Source: Bacteroidales bacterium
GTDB lineage: Bacteria; Bacteroidota; Bacteroidia; Bacteroidales; UBA7960
DNA: 7,808 bases
Assembly (NCBI GenBank): GCA_007132825.1
Contig: SLNX01000004.1
Span: forward strand, 1-7,808
Direction: 5' to 3'
Numbering within the stretch: position 1 is the first letter of the stretch; each line of letters opens with the position of its first letter. The position numbers and the translations under genes are program-made. This document shows, one piece after another, positions 1 to 5,877 of this stretch. The notes beneath the pieces are model-generated. The model worked only from the letters and a program-made list of their open reading frames with translations. It was not told where the DNA came from and did not search any database.

Positions 1-19
1 TAAAACGGATCATCACGGA

Positions 20-61
20 TTAACGCTAAACATTAAACGCTAAACCCTCAACCCTAAACTC
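20..61. repeat. Degenerate heptamer tandem repeat upstream of the methyltransferase gene
   Basis: Six consecutive 7-base units occupy this stretch: TTAACGC, TAAACAT, TAAACGC, TAAACCC, TCAACCC and TAAACTC, giving the consensus TNAACNC. In another register it reads CNCTAAA, resembling a plant-type telomere repeat, but no telomere is implied here. It is intergenic and ends about 35 bases before the methyltransferase start codon. Such degenerate short tandem repeats occur between genes in several bacterial groups. The period is seen directly; any function is unknown. Confidence 0.75.
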
Positions 62-82
62 CTTTCCCACCAATTATATTCG

Positions 83-90
83 TATTTTTG
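83..90 (+). promoter_or_regulatory. Possible Bacteroidota -7 promoter element (TAnnTTTG)
   Basis: TATTTTTG is an exact match to the Bacteroidota -7 consensus TAnnTTTG. It ends five bases before the methyltransferase ATG, so a transcript from here would be leaderless or have only a few untranslated bases. I see no convincing -33 TTG/TTTG at the usual spacing; the best candidate is TTTC at 63-66. The region is T-rich, so a chance match is possible. Confidence 0.4.
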
Positions 91-95
91 TTTTG

Positions 96-1172
96 ATGAA
101 AATTCCCGAAGAGATTATCAGACCGAATATTTGCAACGAAGGAAACCGGTTTTTCCATATCGCTCCGGGAACTCCTTTCCGAAACATTCTTAAATCAATC
201 AAAAGAGGGCAAGACATTTGCATCACCGGCACTTATGGTTTTGCCATGAGCTTTTATGCCTGGCTAAAGAAGGAGGTCAACGTCCGGATACCGGTTCAGG
301 ACTATGTTTCTTCCAGGAAACATCGAAATCTGCTACACAGTTATCAGAGTCGGATATGGATCGGGGTTCGGAATCATGTTCCCGAACTTGATAAAGCACC
401 TCAAAACCGTTGGCTGAATGATTTTTACCCAGATCAAGATCATTTTTACATCAATTTTACTGATTATCTGGGAATGAACGGTGCAAGGCAATGGTATGAG
501 CGGGGCATCAAATATCCTGTATTGGATCACCTGCTACATCCATTTTATGGTGTGTATTTCCCTACCCGGTATGATCATCTTCATTTATTTGATAATTGGC
601 TAAATGATAACAACAGGTTTGACCGTGCCATTGACATCGGCACGGGATGTGGCGTGCTTTCATTCATGATGAACAAGCACGGAATTGAAACCGTCCATGC
701 TACAGACATCAATCCCAATGCAATCTTCAGCTTACAGCTGGAATCAGAACGTCTCGATAAGAAAAAGTCTGGCAACATACACCCGCAGCATGCCTCATTT
801 CTGGGAAGTTTTCAGCCCGGTCCTGACGATCTGGTCGTTTTCAATCCGCCATGGATTCCTGAGAAGCCTAATAAGACGATGGATAAGGCCACTTTTTTTG
901 ATAAGGGATTTTTTGATGATTACTTTGATGAGATGGCAAAAAAATGTCCGGCAGGAACCACCCTATTGATCTTTTTTTCAAACTATTCCATGCTTACCGG
1001 CATCATCAAAGAAAACCCAATTATGGAATGCATTAATAGGAGAAAGGATGATTTCCTGTTAATATCACAAACGAAAGCACCTGTACGTCAATCACCCTCC
1101 CGAAAAAAATCGTGGCTGCAGTCCATCCGTTCTATGGAGCAGGTGGAGTTTTTTGAAGTAAAAAGAAAATGA
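96..1172 (+). CDS. Class I SAM-dependent methyltransferase with NPPW motif, substrate unknown
   Basis: This is a 358-residue predicted methyltransferase. The C-terminal half is a Rossmann-type SAM-binding domain. Motif I is AIDIGTGCGVLSF at about residues 178-190, an acidic motif TDINPNAI lies at about 203-210, and NPPW is at 250-253. The (N/D/S)PP(Y/F/W) tetrad is typical of enzymes that methylate amide or amino nitrogen, such as PrmC/HemK and several base methyltransferases. The segment PFYGVYFPTR (149-158) just before the domain resembles the equivalent PrmC region, where a PFYG..F-like stretch precedes motif I. Residues 1-140 match no domain I can name. A TTG codon (93-95) directly precedes the ATG at 96; ATG is preferred because it is the first standard start after the in-frame TAA at 27-29. 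The Lys/Arg-rich C terminus ends at a TGA overlapped by the convergent GNAT gene's stop hexamer. The methyltransferase call is firm; protein, RNA or small-molecule substrate cannot be decided. Confidence 0.88.
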   Translation: MKIPEEIIRPNICNEGNRFFHIAPGTPFRNILKSIKRGQDICITGTYGFAMSFYAWLKKEVNVRIPVQDYVSSRKHRNLLHSYQSRIWIGVRNHVPELDKAPQNRWLNDFYPDQDHFYINFTDYLGMNGARQWYERGIKYPVLDHLLHPFYGVYFPTRYDHLHLFDNWLNDNNRFDRAIDIGTGCGVLSFMMNKHGIETVHATDINPNAIFSLQLESERLDKKKSGNIHPQHASFLGSFQPGPDDLVVFNPPWIPEKPNKTMDKATFFDKGFFDDYFDEMAKKCPAGTTLLIFFSNYSMLTGIIKENPIMECINRRKDDFLLISQTKAPVRQSPSRKKSWLQSIRSMEQVEFFEVKRK

Positions 1173-1175
1173 TCA
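1170..1175. other. Palindromic TGATCA carrying the stop codons of two convergent genes
   Basis: The hexamer TGATCA gives TGA for the plus-strand methyltransferase (1170-1172) and, on the complement, TGA for the minus-strand GNAT gene (1175-1173). The two coding regions therefore abut with no base between them. No hairpin followed by a T-tract is visible around the junction on either strand, so transcripts of both genes probably run into each other. Confidence 0.9.
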
Positions 1176-1895
1176 GGTCAGTTTTACCCAGCTCACCTCC
1201 CTGTCAAATGCAAATCCAAGTTTTTTAACCAGATTGATGGATTGGTGATTATGTGGTTCGATATTCACAAAGACCGGTAGCTTTCTTTGTCTTTTTTCAA
1301 TGACCAAAAACCGGAGGATACTCTCCCCTAATCCCTGCCCCCTGTATGTAGGTACAACATTCAGAAACCCAAGGCTGGTGTCGTCGTGTGTAAGCCCCCA
1401 CCCAACCAGCTCGCCGTCAATCCATACACCTGCCGATACATCCTTTTCAATCCGTTCCCTGATGTAATCCTCAGAGGTAAAATCCTTATATGCTGAACGT
1501 TCGAAAATATACTTAGCCATGGTCTTGTCCAGAACCTTGGAAATGTAATCGGGAGGGTCCACGGTTTTTTCATTTGGCAGATAATACCTATGGGTGCTCA
1601 ACTTCCATTCAATCTTTTTGGTGTGAGTGAGTACCGGAAGCATCCATTCTTCAACATTTGCAAAATAAAGACTCTCAAAAGCAAACTTCTCGAGCACTTC
1701 ATAAAGATCTTCAGGATTGTCGCCACACAAATAGGCCCAGGGATAGTCGCTGGTTCCGCAAAGAAGAAAAAATTCGCCGTGACGAAACCATTTCTGAAGC
1801 GGGTAATTGTCAAAAAAACCCAATACAGGCAGGCTTTGCAGCGGTTTCTGCCCCAAAAGCCTTTTCAGTTCGGCATCAATAAAGCGTCTTGCCAT
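1173..1895 (-). CDS. GNAT-family acyltransferase, FR47/GLYAT-like two-part architecture
   Basis: This 240-residue protein probably transfers an acyl group from acyl-CoA to an amine. The C-terminal GNAT domain covers about residues 115-240. Its beta-4 strand and acyl-CoA pyrophosphate loop read LNVVPTYRGQGLG, with the R/QxxGxG/A signature at R185-G188-G190. Near the end, N211 and EPHN.QSINLVKKLGF give the usual GNAT 'N..S..ly.klGF' finish. The segment GELVGWGLTHDD (161-172) is the preceding strand pair. Residues 1-105 form a separate region rich in Trp, Phe and Tyr; this layout, and the style of the C-terminal domain, recall the FR47/glycine N-acyltransferase-like branch. The substrate is unknown. 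The ATG at 1895 gives a complete protein. The gene is last in the minus-strand series, 87 bases after the aminotransferase. That gap contains a weak AT-rich inverted repeat but no good terminator, so read-through from upstream is possible. Confidence 0.85.
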   Translation of the reverse strand: MARRFIDAELKRLLGQKPLQSLPVLGFFDNYPLQKWFRHGEFFLLCGTSDYPWAYLCGDNPEDLYEVLEKFAFESLYFANVEEWMLPVLTHTKKIEWKLSTHRYYLPNEKTVDPPDYISKVLDKTMAKYIFERSAYKDFTSEDYIRERIEKDVSAGVWIDGELVGWGLTHDDTSLGFLNVVPTYRGQGLGESILRFLVIEKRQRKLPVFVNIEPHNHQSINLVKKLGFAFDREVSWVKLT

Positions 1896-1982
1896 ACGTA
1901 AAATGTGTTTCTGAAGGAAACGATTTTGGTTTGATTATAGTTTAAATCAGACGGTTAAAGATAAGAAGAATCTTAAAACAAA

Positions 1983-3170
1983 TCAAACCAACGCTTCATC
2001 TATCGATTGAATTAAAATATGGCATGCCTTTATGGCTTCTGATTCATTTATGATCATTGGGGGCGCCAATCTTAGAGAATGGTCGGCAAAAAGAAACCAA
2101 TCGGTAAGCAAACCATTGTGAACACATCGGTCAATCACTTTTTTATTCCGCTTAAAGTCTTCAAATTCTATCGCCAGTAATAATCCTTTCCCTTTTAAGG
2201 ATTTTATTTTTGGATGGATGAGGTTTTTTTTGAAAACCTCGTGAAGTTGTCTTGCATTTTCCCAGAGCTTATTATCCAAAATGAATTGCAGCGTTGCATG
2301 GGCAGCAGCAGCACAAACGGCATTCCCGCCAAATGTGGTTATGTGTCCAAGTATCGGTTGATCTGTCAATGATTGCATGATTTTCTTTGATGCGATGAAA
2401 GCACCAATGGGCATGCCTCCGCCAAATCCCTTTGCAAGGGTCAGCACATCCGGAACAATTCCATAATGTTCAAATGCCCAGAGCTTACCGGTTCGCCCCA
2501 TCCCTGCCTGAATTTCATCAAGGATCAGCAGTGTACCAGTCTCATCACATCGTTTTCTAAGGCTTTGCATAAAACCAACGTCAGGCACTACGGCTCCTGC
2601 TTCTCCCTGTATGGTTTCTGCAATCACACAAGCTGACCTTTCGCTGATCTGCTCTAAATCTTCAGGGTTATTAAAAGTCAGCTGTCTTATATCGCCTAGC
2701 AGCGGACGAAAGGCGTTTTTCAGCTTCTCATTACCTGCCACACTCAAAGCTCCCTGCGTGCTGCCGTGATATGCATTCCTGAAGTGGACAATCTCCGTTC
2801 TCCCGGTATGCCGCTTGGCAAGTTTCAAAGCACCTTCAACAGCTTCACTACCGGAATTGGTCAGATATACATTATCGAGCGGTTCTGGTAAATTGCTTAC
2901 CAGCAACTCTGCCAGTTTTGTTTGGGGAGCCTGCACCAGTTCGCCGTATACCATCAGGTGCATATACTTGTCCATCTGATCCCTCATTGCCTTCATCACG
3001 ACCGGATGTCTGTGACCCAAAGCGCTGACAGATATACCGCTGATCAGGTCCATATACGTTTTCCCCTCCGGATCGGTCATATAAAGACCATCTGCGCTTT
3101 CAATCTCCAGGGCAAGCGGAAAAGACGAGGTTTGGGCCAGGTATTTGTAAAAAAGGGTTCGGTTCGACAT
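1983..3170 (-). CDS. Class III PLP-dependent aminotransferase, acetylornithine/ornithine aminotransferase-like
   Basis: This 395-residue fold-type I enzyme has the usual length for the class. Visible landmarks in order: LGHRHP (51-56) in the N-terminal part; TNSGSEAVEGALKLAK (104-119), whose G107-S108 bind the cofactor phosphate; AYHGST (133-138), with Y134 and H135 at the position that stacks on the PLP ring; AETIQGEAG (184-192); LILDEIQAGMGRTG (215-228), where D218 pairs with the pyridine nitrogen and Q221 with its hydroxyl; TLAKGFGGG (244-252), with the Schiff-base lysine K247; TTFGGN (278-283), supplying a phosphate-binding Thr from the other subunit; and RLAPP (367-371). In acetylornithine and ornithine aminotransferases the third motif is F/YHGRT and its Arg binds the substrate carboxylate; here that residue is Ser137. 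The substrate is therefore uncertain, and a plain argD label would be too strong. The ATG at 3170 fits the normal N terminus. The gene starts 36 bases after rarA ends, consistent with co-transcription. Confidence 0.93.
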   Translation of the reverse strand: MSNRTLFYKYLAQTSSFPLALEIESADGLYMTDPEGKTYMDLISGISVSALGHRHPVVMKAMRDQMDKYMHLMVYGELVQAPQTKLAELLVSNLPEPLDNVYLTNSGSEAVEGALKLAKRHTGRTEIVHFRNAYHGSTQGALSVAGNEKLKNAFRPLLGDIRQLTFNNPEDLEQISERSACVIAETIQGEAGAVVPDVGFMQSLRKRCDETGTLLILDEIQAGMGRTGKLWAFEHYGIVPDVLTLAKGFGGGMPIGAFIASKKIMQSLTDQPILGHITTFGGNAVCAAAAHATLQFILDNKLWENARQLHEVFKKNLIHPKIKSLKGKGLLLAIEFEDFKRNKKVIDRCVHNGLLTDWFLFADHSLRLAPPMIINESEAIKACHILIQSIDEALV

Positions 3171-3206
3171 AACAAATAATTTGTAAATGATCTGGGCTGA
3201 ATTCCG

Positions 3207-4475
3207 TTAATAGCCGTACTTCTTTTTCCAAAGGGCACGAAGACGGGTTCTTGTTTCATTTTCCCTGCTATTATCTGCAGGATCATAAAGCTTTGTCCCT
3301 GATATCTCCGAAGGCAGAAACTCCTGTTGCACAAAATGGTTATCGTAATCGTGAGCGTACTTGTAATCCTTTCCATAACCGACCTGTTTCATGAGTTTTG
3401 TCGGTGCATTTCTTATGGTAATCGGAACTGGGAGGTCACCTGTTTTTTTGACAAGGCTCTGTGCTTTACCTATAGCCAGGTAAGCTGCGTTGCTTTTGGG
3501 CGATGCTGCAAGATAGGTGGTCGTTTGCGACAGGATGATCCTTCCCTCTGGCATCCCAATCATCGTAATGGCCTGGAAACAGCTTGTTGCAAGCAACAAT
3601 GCATTCGGATTTGCATTCCCGATGTCTTCCGATGCAAGGATCACCAGCCTGCGGGCAATGAATTTTGGGTCTTCACCCCCTTCAAGCATGCGGGCCAGAT
3701 AGTAAACAGCGGCATTCGGATCGCTGCCCCGAACCGATTTGATGAAAGCGGATATCAGATCGTAATGCATCTCACCCCCTTTGTCGTACAAAGCAAGGTT
3801 CTGTTGAATGACCGCCAATACTTTTTCGTTGGTAAGGACTGCCTTTTCTCCTTCTGTCGCATTTACGGCAAGTTCAAGCGCATTCAGAAGCTTTCTGGCA
3901 TCCCCGCCGGAAATGCGCAGCAAAGCCTCTTGCTCTTCAACCTCAATTTTTTTATTGCTATTCTTTTCAAGAAGCTTTACCCCGCGTTCGAGCAGTTTAA
4001 GCAAGTCATCCTTTTCAAGATCCTTTAGAATATATACCTGGCAACGCGACAACAAGGGTGAGATCACCTCAAAAGAAGGGTTTTCCGTTGTAGCACCTAT
4101 TAGTGTGATGGTCCCCCGTTCAACGGCACCCAGCAGGCTGTCCTGCTGCGACTTACTGAAGCGATGGATCTCATCAATAAAGAGAATGGCATTACCGCCT
4201 GATTCCTTTGCCTTTGCAATCACCCCCCGTATGTCTTTTACACCGGAGCTGATGGCGCTCAGGGTATAAAACGGCCTAAGCAACTTATTCGAAATCAATA
4301 ACGCAAGCGTGGTCTTGCCAACTCCGGGAGGCCCCCACAGGATCATCGACGGAATGTTACCTCCTTCGATCGATTTGCGCAAAATCGCATCCGGCCCCAC
4401 CAGATGGGTCTGACCCAGATAATCATCCAGCGTTTCTGGACGAAGTAGTTCAGCAAGAGGAGTGTGCAAATTCAC
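3207..4475 (-). CDS. rarA: AAA+ replication-associated recombination protein RarA (MgsA)
   Basis: RarA/MgsA is a DNA-dependent ATPase related to clamp-loader subunits that acts at stalled replication forks and single-strand gaps, as in E. coli RarA and yeast Mgs1. The 422-residue product shows the full set: RPETLDDYLGQTHLVG (12-27) at the N terminus, Walker A GPPGVGKTT (48-56), Walker B ILFIDEIH (97-104), sensor 1 GATTENPSF (127-135), arginine finger in LLSRC (141-145), and sensor 2 GDARKLLN (191-198). The C-terminal MgsA region follows with YYLARMLEGGEDP (258-270), ARRLVILASEDIGNANP (274-290) and YKYAHDYDNHFVQQEFLP (371-388), all characteristic. The start is a GTG: an in-frame TAG at 4484-4482 lies three codons upstream, and no ATG is available before the conserved N terminus. 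The gap to the protease gene is filled by heptamer repeats. Neighbours give no functional link to DNA repair. Confidence 0.97.
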   Translation of the reverse strand: MNLHTPLAELLRPETLDDYLGQTHLVGPDAILRKSIEGGNIPSMILWGPPGVGKTTLALLISNKLLRPFYTLSAISSGVKDIRGVIAKAKESGGNAILFIDEIHRFSKSQQDSLLGAVERGTITLIGATTENPSFEVISPLLSRCQVYILKDLEKDDLLKLLERGVKLLEKNSNKKIEVEEQEALLRISGGDARKLLNALELAVNATEGEKAVLTNEKVLAVIQQNLALYDKGGEMHYDLISAFIKSVRGSDPNAAVYYLARMLEGGEDPKFIARRLVILASEDIGNANPNALLLATSCFQAITMIGMPEGRIILSQTTTYLAASPKSNAAYLAIGKAQSLVKKTGDLPVPITIRNAPTKLMKQVGYGKDYKYAHDYDNHFVQQEFLPSEISGTKLYDPADNSRENETRTRLRALWKKKYGY

Positions 4476-4476
4476 A

Positions 4477-4484
4477 AAACTAAT
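4477..4484 (-). promoter_or_regulatory. Possible Bacteroidota -7 element directly against the rarA GTG start
   Basis: On the minus strand this reads TAGTTTTG, an exact TAnnTTTG match that ends one base before the rarA GTG. If used, transcription would begin at or inside the start codon, which would make translation from that GTG difficult. Either rarA is essentially leaderless, or the match is accidental in an AT-rich repeat border and rarA is transcribed from further upstream. No clear -33 element can be separated from the repeat sequence. Confidence 0.28.
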
Positions 4485-4594
4485 TGTTAATTGTTAATTA
4501 TTGATTGTTAATGGTTGATGATTGTTAATTGTTAATTATTGATTGTTAATGATTGATGATTGATAATTGATAATTGATAATCGATAATCGATAA
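4484..4594. repeat. Heptamer repeat block with two copies of a 38-bp higher-order unit
   Basis: The block has a 7-base period throughout. Positions 4484-4521 and 4522-4559 are tandem copies of a 38-bp unit made of five heptamers (two TTGTTAA, one TTATTGA, one TTGTTAA, one TGRTTGA) plus TGA. They differ at a single base (G at 4514, A at 4552). They are followed by three TTGATAA units (4560-4580) and two TCGATAA units (4581-4594). The near-identity of the 38-bp copies points to recent duplication. The block overlaps the 3' end of the M48 protease gene, including its stop codon, and fills the spacer before rarA. It was read base by base from the sequence; its function is unknown. Confidence 0.9.
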
Positions 4595-5805
4595 AGGCGT
4601 TTTAGCAGTGGTGGATGGGAGTAATGAACAAACACATAAGCGGGGTGTGGACGCAGGTTGCTGAGGTGGTTTACTGAGAGTTTTTTTAATGCGTCTTGCA
4701 GCGGTTGAGCGGAATATTTACGGGCCGCAAAAGCATCTGCCTCATACTCATGTTTGCGACTGATGCTGTTTGACAGTATTCCCAGCAACATGGAAACAGG
4801 CGCATATAGCAATCCGAAGGCCAGAATACCCAGATGGAAGGAGGGTTCCGATCCTCCCAGTGCTAACGACAATTCCGGACGATTGATGAACAATCCCAGC
4901 AGATAGAGCATAATACCGCTTGTTAACAGCGATAAAAGCATCCCTTTCGTGGTATGCTTCTTTTTGTAATGTCCGATCTCATGAGCCAAAACAGCCACCA
5001 GCTCTTCGGTTGTATGATCCTTGATCAACGTATCGAACAATACGATCCGCTTCTTTGGTCCCAGGCCGCTGAAATAGGCATTTGCCTTTGAACTGCGCTT
5101 TGATCCATCAATAACATAAATATTATCCAGTTTAAAACCGGCCTTTTCAGCGAAAGCTTCAATTTCGGTGCGCAATTCGCCCTCCTCAAGAGGCTTTTGC
5201 TTGTTAAACAAGGGCACGATGAGTGTGCTATAAAACATCATCATAAAGATACTAAAAAGACTAAAGACGATCCAGGCATAAAGCCAGAACAGATTGCCGG
5301 CAACATCATAAAACCAGACAAACAACGCAAGCAAACCGCCACCAATCAACAAGGCCAGCATCCACCCTTTTATTTTATCTAAAACATAAGTTTTGGGCGT
5401 TGTACGGTTAAATCCGAATTTTTCTTCTATAACAAAAGTGCCGTAAAGATCAAACGGGGTCGATAAAACATCGGATGCGAAGCCAAGGATACCAAAAAAT
5501 AACAAGGCCATCCAAACGGGATGGTTTGTATACTGACGAACAAATTCGTCAAGGTATCCAAATCCTCCCAAAATCAACATCAACAAAACAAAAAGAAAGG
5601 ACAAAGAACCTGTAAGAATTCCAAAGCGCATGTTTACCTTTGAGTACTCCTGCGATTTCCGGTATTTTTCTTCATCATAGATCCCCTTTAACTCTTCAGG
5701 TAAAGATTTGCTCCAACGGGAAGCATTCAGATAGTCCATTATCCTGTCAAAGAAAAAGTCGAAAATGATGATGGCGATTATGATGATAAGGATCGTGTTT
5801 TCCAT
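4546..5805 (-). CDS. M48 family zinc metalloprotease, Ste24/CAAX prenyl protease 1-like
   Basis: This 419-residue integral membrane protease has the Ste24-type layout. A hydrophobic N-terminal segment (residues 4-19) and further membrane spans at about 62-84, 97-115, 147-167 and 173-198 precede the catalytic site. HEIGH at 275-279 supplies two zinc-binding His and the catalytic Glu. More spans lie at about 287-306 and 325-346. E353 in HEYEAD (352-357) is the expected third zinc ligand. HPAY and HPPLLKRL (387-404) are the usual C-terminal marks. Bacteria generally lack prenylated CAAX proteins, so the role is more likely membrane-protein turnover; the substrate is unknown. Oddly, the last 15 residues (YRLSIINYQLSIINH) are encoded by heptamer repeats, so the natural end was probably near KRL and the stop now lies in a repeat. 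The ATG at 5805 begins the hydrophobic segment. It lies 72 bases after the VWA gene and 70 bases before rarA. Confidence 0.93.
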   Translation of the reverse strand: MENTILIIIIAIIIFDFFFDRIMDYLNASRWSKSLPEELKGIYDEEKYRKSQEYSKVNMRFGILTGSLSFLFVLLMLILGGFGYLDEFVRQYTNHPVWMALLFFGILGFASDVLSTPFDLYGTFVIEEKFGFNRTTPKTYVLDKIKGWMLALLIGGGLLALFVWFYDVAGNLFWLYAWIVFSLFSIFMMMFYSTLIVPLFNKQKPLEEGELRTEIEAFAEKAGFKLDNIYVIDGSKRSSKANAYFSGLGPKKRIVLFDTLIKDHTTEELVAVLAHEIGHYKKKHTTKGMLLSLLTSGIMLYLLGLFINRPELSLALGGSEPSFHLGILAFGLLYAPVSMLLGILSNSISRKHEYEADAFAARKYSAQPLQDALKKLSVNHLSNLRPHPAYVFVHYSHPPLLKRLYRLSIINYQLSIINH

Positions 5806-5877
5806 TGATTTACAAATGTTTTTATGATGGAAATTTATATCTGGGGAATCATTAATCTGCGCATTTTGTTCAAACCC

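Noticed and set aside
1..61. Telomere or replicon end suggested by the CCCTAAA-like units
   Set aside because: The units are few and degenerate and lie between ordinary genes; nothing suggests a DNA end.
1590..1901. 103-codon plus-strand open frame opposite the GNAT gene
   Set aside because: It is antisense to a well-supported coding region and shows no domain or start signal.
1955..1977. Inverted repeat (AAGAT / ATCTT, 7-base loop) between the aminotransferase and GNAT genes as a terminator
   Set aside because: The stem is only five A/T-rich pairs and is not followed by a T-tract on the minus strand, so it does not meet the pattern of an intrinsic terminator.
1896..1982. TATCTTTA on the minus strand as a -7 promoter element for the GNAT gene
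   Set aside because: It has one mismatch to TAnnTTTG at the final G, and the nearest upstream TTTG is only 15 bases away. Support is too weak to list.
3327..4028. 233-codon open frame on the plus strand opposite rarA
   Set aside because: It lies wholly within rarA, whose motifs are complete, and its translation shows no recognisable domain. It is a shadow of codon use on the other strand.
4484..4594. CRISPR array
   Set aside because: The repeats are contiguous, with no unique spacers, and the period is 7 bases with a 38-bp super-unit. No cas gene is nearby.
5806..5877. TAAATTTC on the minus strand upstream of the protease gene as a -7 element
   Set aside because: It mismatches the consensus at the last base and has no -33 partner at usable spacing.
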